DNA of 42,493 nt from DATFGK01 sp046712825 (GTDB lineage Bacteria > Actinomycetota > AC-67). Where the stretch lies: assembly GCA_046712825.1 (NCBI GenBank), contig JBKKCR010000280.1:1-42493 (forward strand), in the 5' to 3' direction. Position numbers and translations under genes: made by a program. The number at the start of each line of letters is the position of its first letter. Position 1 is the first letter of the stretch. The notes under the pieces were generated by a model, which was not told where the DNA came from, did not search any database, and saw only the letters and a list, made by a program, of their open reading frames with translations. Shown piece after piece: positions 41,096 to 42,493 of this stretch.

Positions 41096-41121
41096 GTTTC
41101 AGCTCGGAACGGTACGGGTAC
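41096..41121 (+). promoter_or_regulatory. SigB/SigF-type promoter of the KGG stress gene
   Basis: GTTT (41096-41099), a 16-base spacer and GGGTAC (41116-41121) repeat exactly the arrangement at 40687. The start of transcription would be about 50 bases before GTG 41178, leaving room for GGGAGGTG. A weaker second candidate, GTTT at 41133 with CCGTAT at 41151, has a 14-base spacer. Confidence 0.78.
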
Positions 41122-41177
41122 CTCTTCATAGGGTTTCGCCGACGCGTTTCCCGTATCGAGTTGGGAGGTGTCCCGCC

Positions 41178-41456
41178 GTGGACGACTACAACACGAATGG
41201 TAATGGCAACGGGAACATGAATAACGGCAACGGCAGCAGCACCAGTGGCCGCGCCGAGATGAGCGAGAGCGAACAGAACAAGATGAGCCGGGCGGAAGCC
41301 GGGCGCAAGGGTGGGCTATCGACGAAGCAGCGTTACGGAGGCGACCACTTCAGCCGAATCGGACGGCTCGGCGGTAAGAAGGGCGGCGAGTCGACGAAGC
41401 GCCGCTACGGCGTCGAGTTCTATCAGCGGATCGGCCGCAAGGGCGGATCTAGCTAA
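41178..41456 (+). CDS. KGG-repeat general stress protein
   Basis: A 92-residue very hydrophilic protein with a start at GTG 41178. The N-terminal 30 residues are nearly all Asn, Gly and Ser, and the C-terminal 55 carry two copies of a 25-residue KGG unit (GRKGG-LSTKQRYGGDHFSRIG-RLGG and GKKGG-ESTKRRYGVEFYQRIG-RKGG), as in GsiB-like and con-10 desiccation proteins. These hydrated, LEA-like proteins protect cells under dehydration and osmotic or heat stress. Its promoter is of SigB/F type, fitting known members that belong to sigma-B regulons. It is adjacent to the STAS gene on the same strand. Confidence 0.93.
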   Translation: MDDYNTNGNGNGNMNNGNGSSTSGRAEMSESEQNKMSRAEAGRKGGLSTKQRYGGDHFSRIGRLGGKKGGESTKRRYGVEFYQRIGRKGGSS

Positions 41457-41480
41457 CGGATCGCAGCGATCTCGCTCGGG

Positions 41481-42293
41481 TCAGCGACCCTTGAAGTCCG
41501 GGTCTCGTTTCTCTGCAAACGCGCGAACGCCTTCGGCGAAGTCGTGGGTCTGACTCATCAGGGCTTGCGCCGTCGCTTCCTCGTCGAGCCCTGTTCCCAG
41601 ATCCGTCTCGAGGGCTCGGTTGAGGAGCGCTTTGGACGCACCGATCGAGCGCGTGGGACCTCGCGCCAACCGTTCGGCCCATTCGCGGGTCGCCTTCTCC
41701 AGCTCTTCCGGCGGAACGACCTTGTTTATCAGGCCGACCGCCTGAGCATCTTCGGCTGAGATCGGGTCGCCGAAGAACACCAGCTCTTTCGCCTTCGACA
41801 AACCGATCAGTCGCGGGAGCAGCCAGCCGCCGGCCGAGTCAACCGCGAGCCCGCGCTTCACGAAGATCTCGATCAGGCGCGCCGTCGACGAGGCGATCAC
41901 AAGATCCGACACGAGCGCGAGTTGCGCGCCGCCGCCCGCCGCGACGCCGTTGACGGACGCGATCACGGGCTTATCGAGCTCCCAGATCGCACGGACGACG
42001 CGCTGCATCCCCCGCTTCATGGCTTCGCGGATGGCGCGCAGGTCTGGGCGAGCCTTCTCTCCTTCCGCCGCACCCTTGGTGACCTTCGAGCGGCCGAGGT
42101 CGACGCCCGAGCAGAACGCGTCGCCCGCGCCGGTCAGCACGACGCAACGAACGTCATCGTCGTTCTTCGCTTCCTCGAGTGCGGCGAGCAGCTCGTCGCG
42201 GAGCTCCGGCGAGATCGAGTTCTTCCGCTCGGGACGGTTCAACGTCAGCCAGAGGACGCCGCTCTCGCGATTCTGCAGCAGGATTTCGCTCAT
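41481..42293 (-). CDS. Enoyl-CoA hydratase/isomerase family protein
   Basis: A 270-residue crotonase-fold protein related to the paralogue at 15726. Oxyanion-hole motifs are FCSGVDLG (residues 60-67) and NGVAAGGG (115-122), and GLAVDSAGGWLLPRLIG places Asp152 as the candidate acid/base, of the PaaG type, with no hydratase glutamates evident. A Lys/Glu-rich insertion at residues 70-85 sets it apart. Its ATG overlaps the upstream partial gene by four bases (ATGA), so the two are co-transcribed. The substrate is unknown; fatty or aromatic CoA esters are likely. Confidence 0.9.
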   Translation of the reverse strand: MSEILLQNRESGVLWLTLNRPERKNSISPELRDELLAALEEAKNDDDVRCVVLTGAGDAFCSGVDLGRSKVTKGAAEGEKARPDLRAIREAMKRGMQRVVRAIWELDKPVIASVNGVAAGGGAQLALVSDLVIASSTARLIEIFVKRGLAVDSAGGWLLPRLIGLSKAKELVFFGDPISAEDAQAVGLINKVVPPEELEKATREWAERLARGPTRSIGASKALLNRALETDLGTGLDEEATAQALMSQTHDFAEGVRAFAEKRDPDFKGR

Positions 42294-42493
42294 GCCCTGA
42301 GCCCCGGGAACGGACGGCCTCGCTCGCCGGACTCCATGAGCCGCTTGATCTCGGTCACTTCCTGTCGCACCGAGTTCTCGAGCCAGCTGCGGAAGGTGGC
42401 TTCGAAGAGCGGACCGACGGGCCCCATGCCCATCTCGATCTCCTCGACGTGATGGACGCGGGTGCCGCCTTCGACCTGCTCGATCTCGAAGAA
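42290..42493 (-). CDS. SRPBCC-family protein, C-terminal part (5' truncated)
   Basis: The 67 visible residues run off the end of the window. They start FFEIEQVEGGTRVHHVEEIEMG and end in a long amphipathic helix (FRSWLENSVRQEVTEIKRLMES), matching the final strands and C-terminal helix of SRPBCC/polyketide-cyclase-like proteins. The stop overlaps the hydratase start by four bases (ATGA). This is the third SRPBCC protein in the window. The N-terminus lies outside, so the subfamily cannot be fixed. Confidence 0.72.
   Translation of the reverse strand, partial: FFEIEQVEGGTRVHHVEEIEMGMGPVGPLFEATFRSWLENSVRQEVTEIKRLMESGERGRPFPGLRA

Noticed and set aside
1..42493. Mobile elements, integrases, CRISPR arrays, tRNA or rRNA genes
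   Set aside because: No transposase or integrase motifs, repeat arrays or tRNA-like cloverleaf were recognised on reading both strands; a covariance search would be needed to exclude small RNAs.

Overview
This is a GC-rich bacterial chromosomal segment, densely packed, with short intergenic gaps, many 4-base ATGA/GTGA gene overlaps and frequent GTG starts. The gene families point to a member of the Actinomycetota: a sigma-B/F partner-switching module with GTTT-N16-GGGTA promoters, a DUF5667 membrane protein beside a sigma factor, a KGG-repeat stress protein, TANNNT boxes placed directly before start codons as in leaderless transcripts, and actinobacterial-type acyltransferase and HxlR proteins. 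The class cannot be told from the sequence. I see no rRNA, tRNA, CRISPR array, insertion sequence or prophage. No gap between genes reaches 300 bases.

Layout. 1-4.6 kb: end of an ABC exporter, a secreted ceramidase-like hydrolase, an HxlR regulator divergent from a PaaI-type thioesterase across two matching inverted repeats, and a GNAT acetyltransferase. 4.6-10 kb: a nucleotidyltransferase, an Mrp/ApbC ATPase with a histidine-rich tail, a PAP2 phosphatase, a TatA/B protein and an HtrA protease. 10-15 kb: small membrane proteins, a FlK-like thioesterase, a Rieske ferredoxin, leucyl aminopeptidase, and a CytX-like NCS1 permease under a TPP riboswitch. 15.4-21.1 kb: an aromatic catabolic operon (EthD protein, PaaG-like isomerase, VOC protein, PaaA, PaaB, PaaC, PaaD, aldehyde dehydrogenase). 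21.1-23 kb: an NrtS-DUF2182-DUF1326 module rich in Cys and Met. 23-26.6 kb: a HIT protein, a GT4 glycosyltransferase and two convergent sulfotransferases. 26.6-31.1 kb: SRPBCC protein, MFS exporter, DegV, acyltransferase and an orphan secreted protein. 31.2-34.8 kb: an aldolase/FGGY kinase/2-hydroxyacid dehydrogenase operon. 34.9-37.8 kb: kelch, LarA-like and SnoaL-like proteins. 38-41.5 kb: stress regulation (DUF5667, ECF-like sigma, SigB/F-type sigma, RsbW-like kinase, RsbV-like antagonist, KGG protein). 41.5 kb to the end: a second enoyl-CoA hydratase and a partial SRPBCC protein.

How the genes work together. The paa genes would convert phenylacetyl-CoA to its epoxide (PaaA/C with PaaB, matured by PaaD) and then to the oxepin (PaaG-like); the usual reductase PaaE and ligase PaaK are not in the window. 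The sigma module looks self-regulating: the same 16-base-spaced sigma-B/F-type promoter lies upstream of both the antagonist gene and the KGG stress gene. GT4 and the sulfotransferases suggest a sulfated surface glycan or lipid. The most noteworthy signals are the paired sigma-B-type promoters together with a probable AUC start for the antagonist, a CTG start for a sulfotransferase, the paired operators at the HxlR gene, the Cys/Met-rich DUF2182-DUF1326 module, and a zinc-knuckle-like extension on an acyltransferase.
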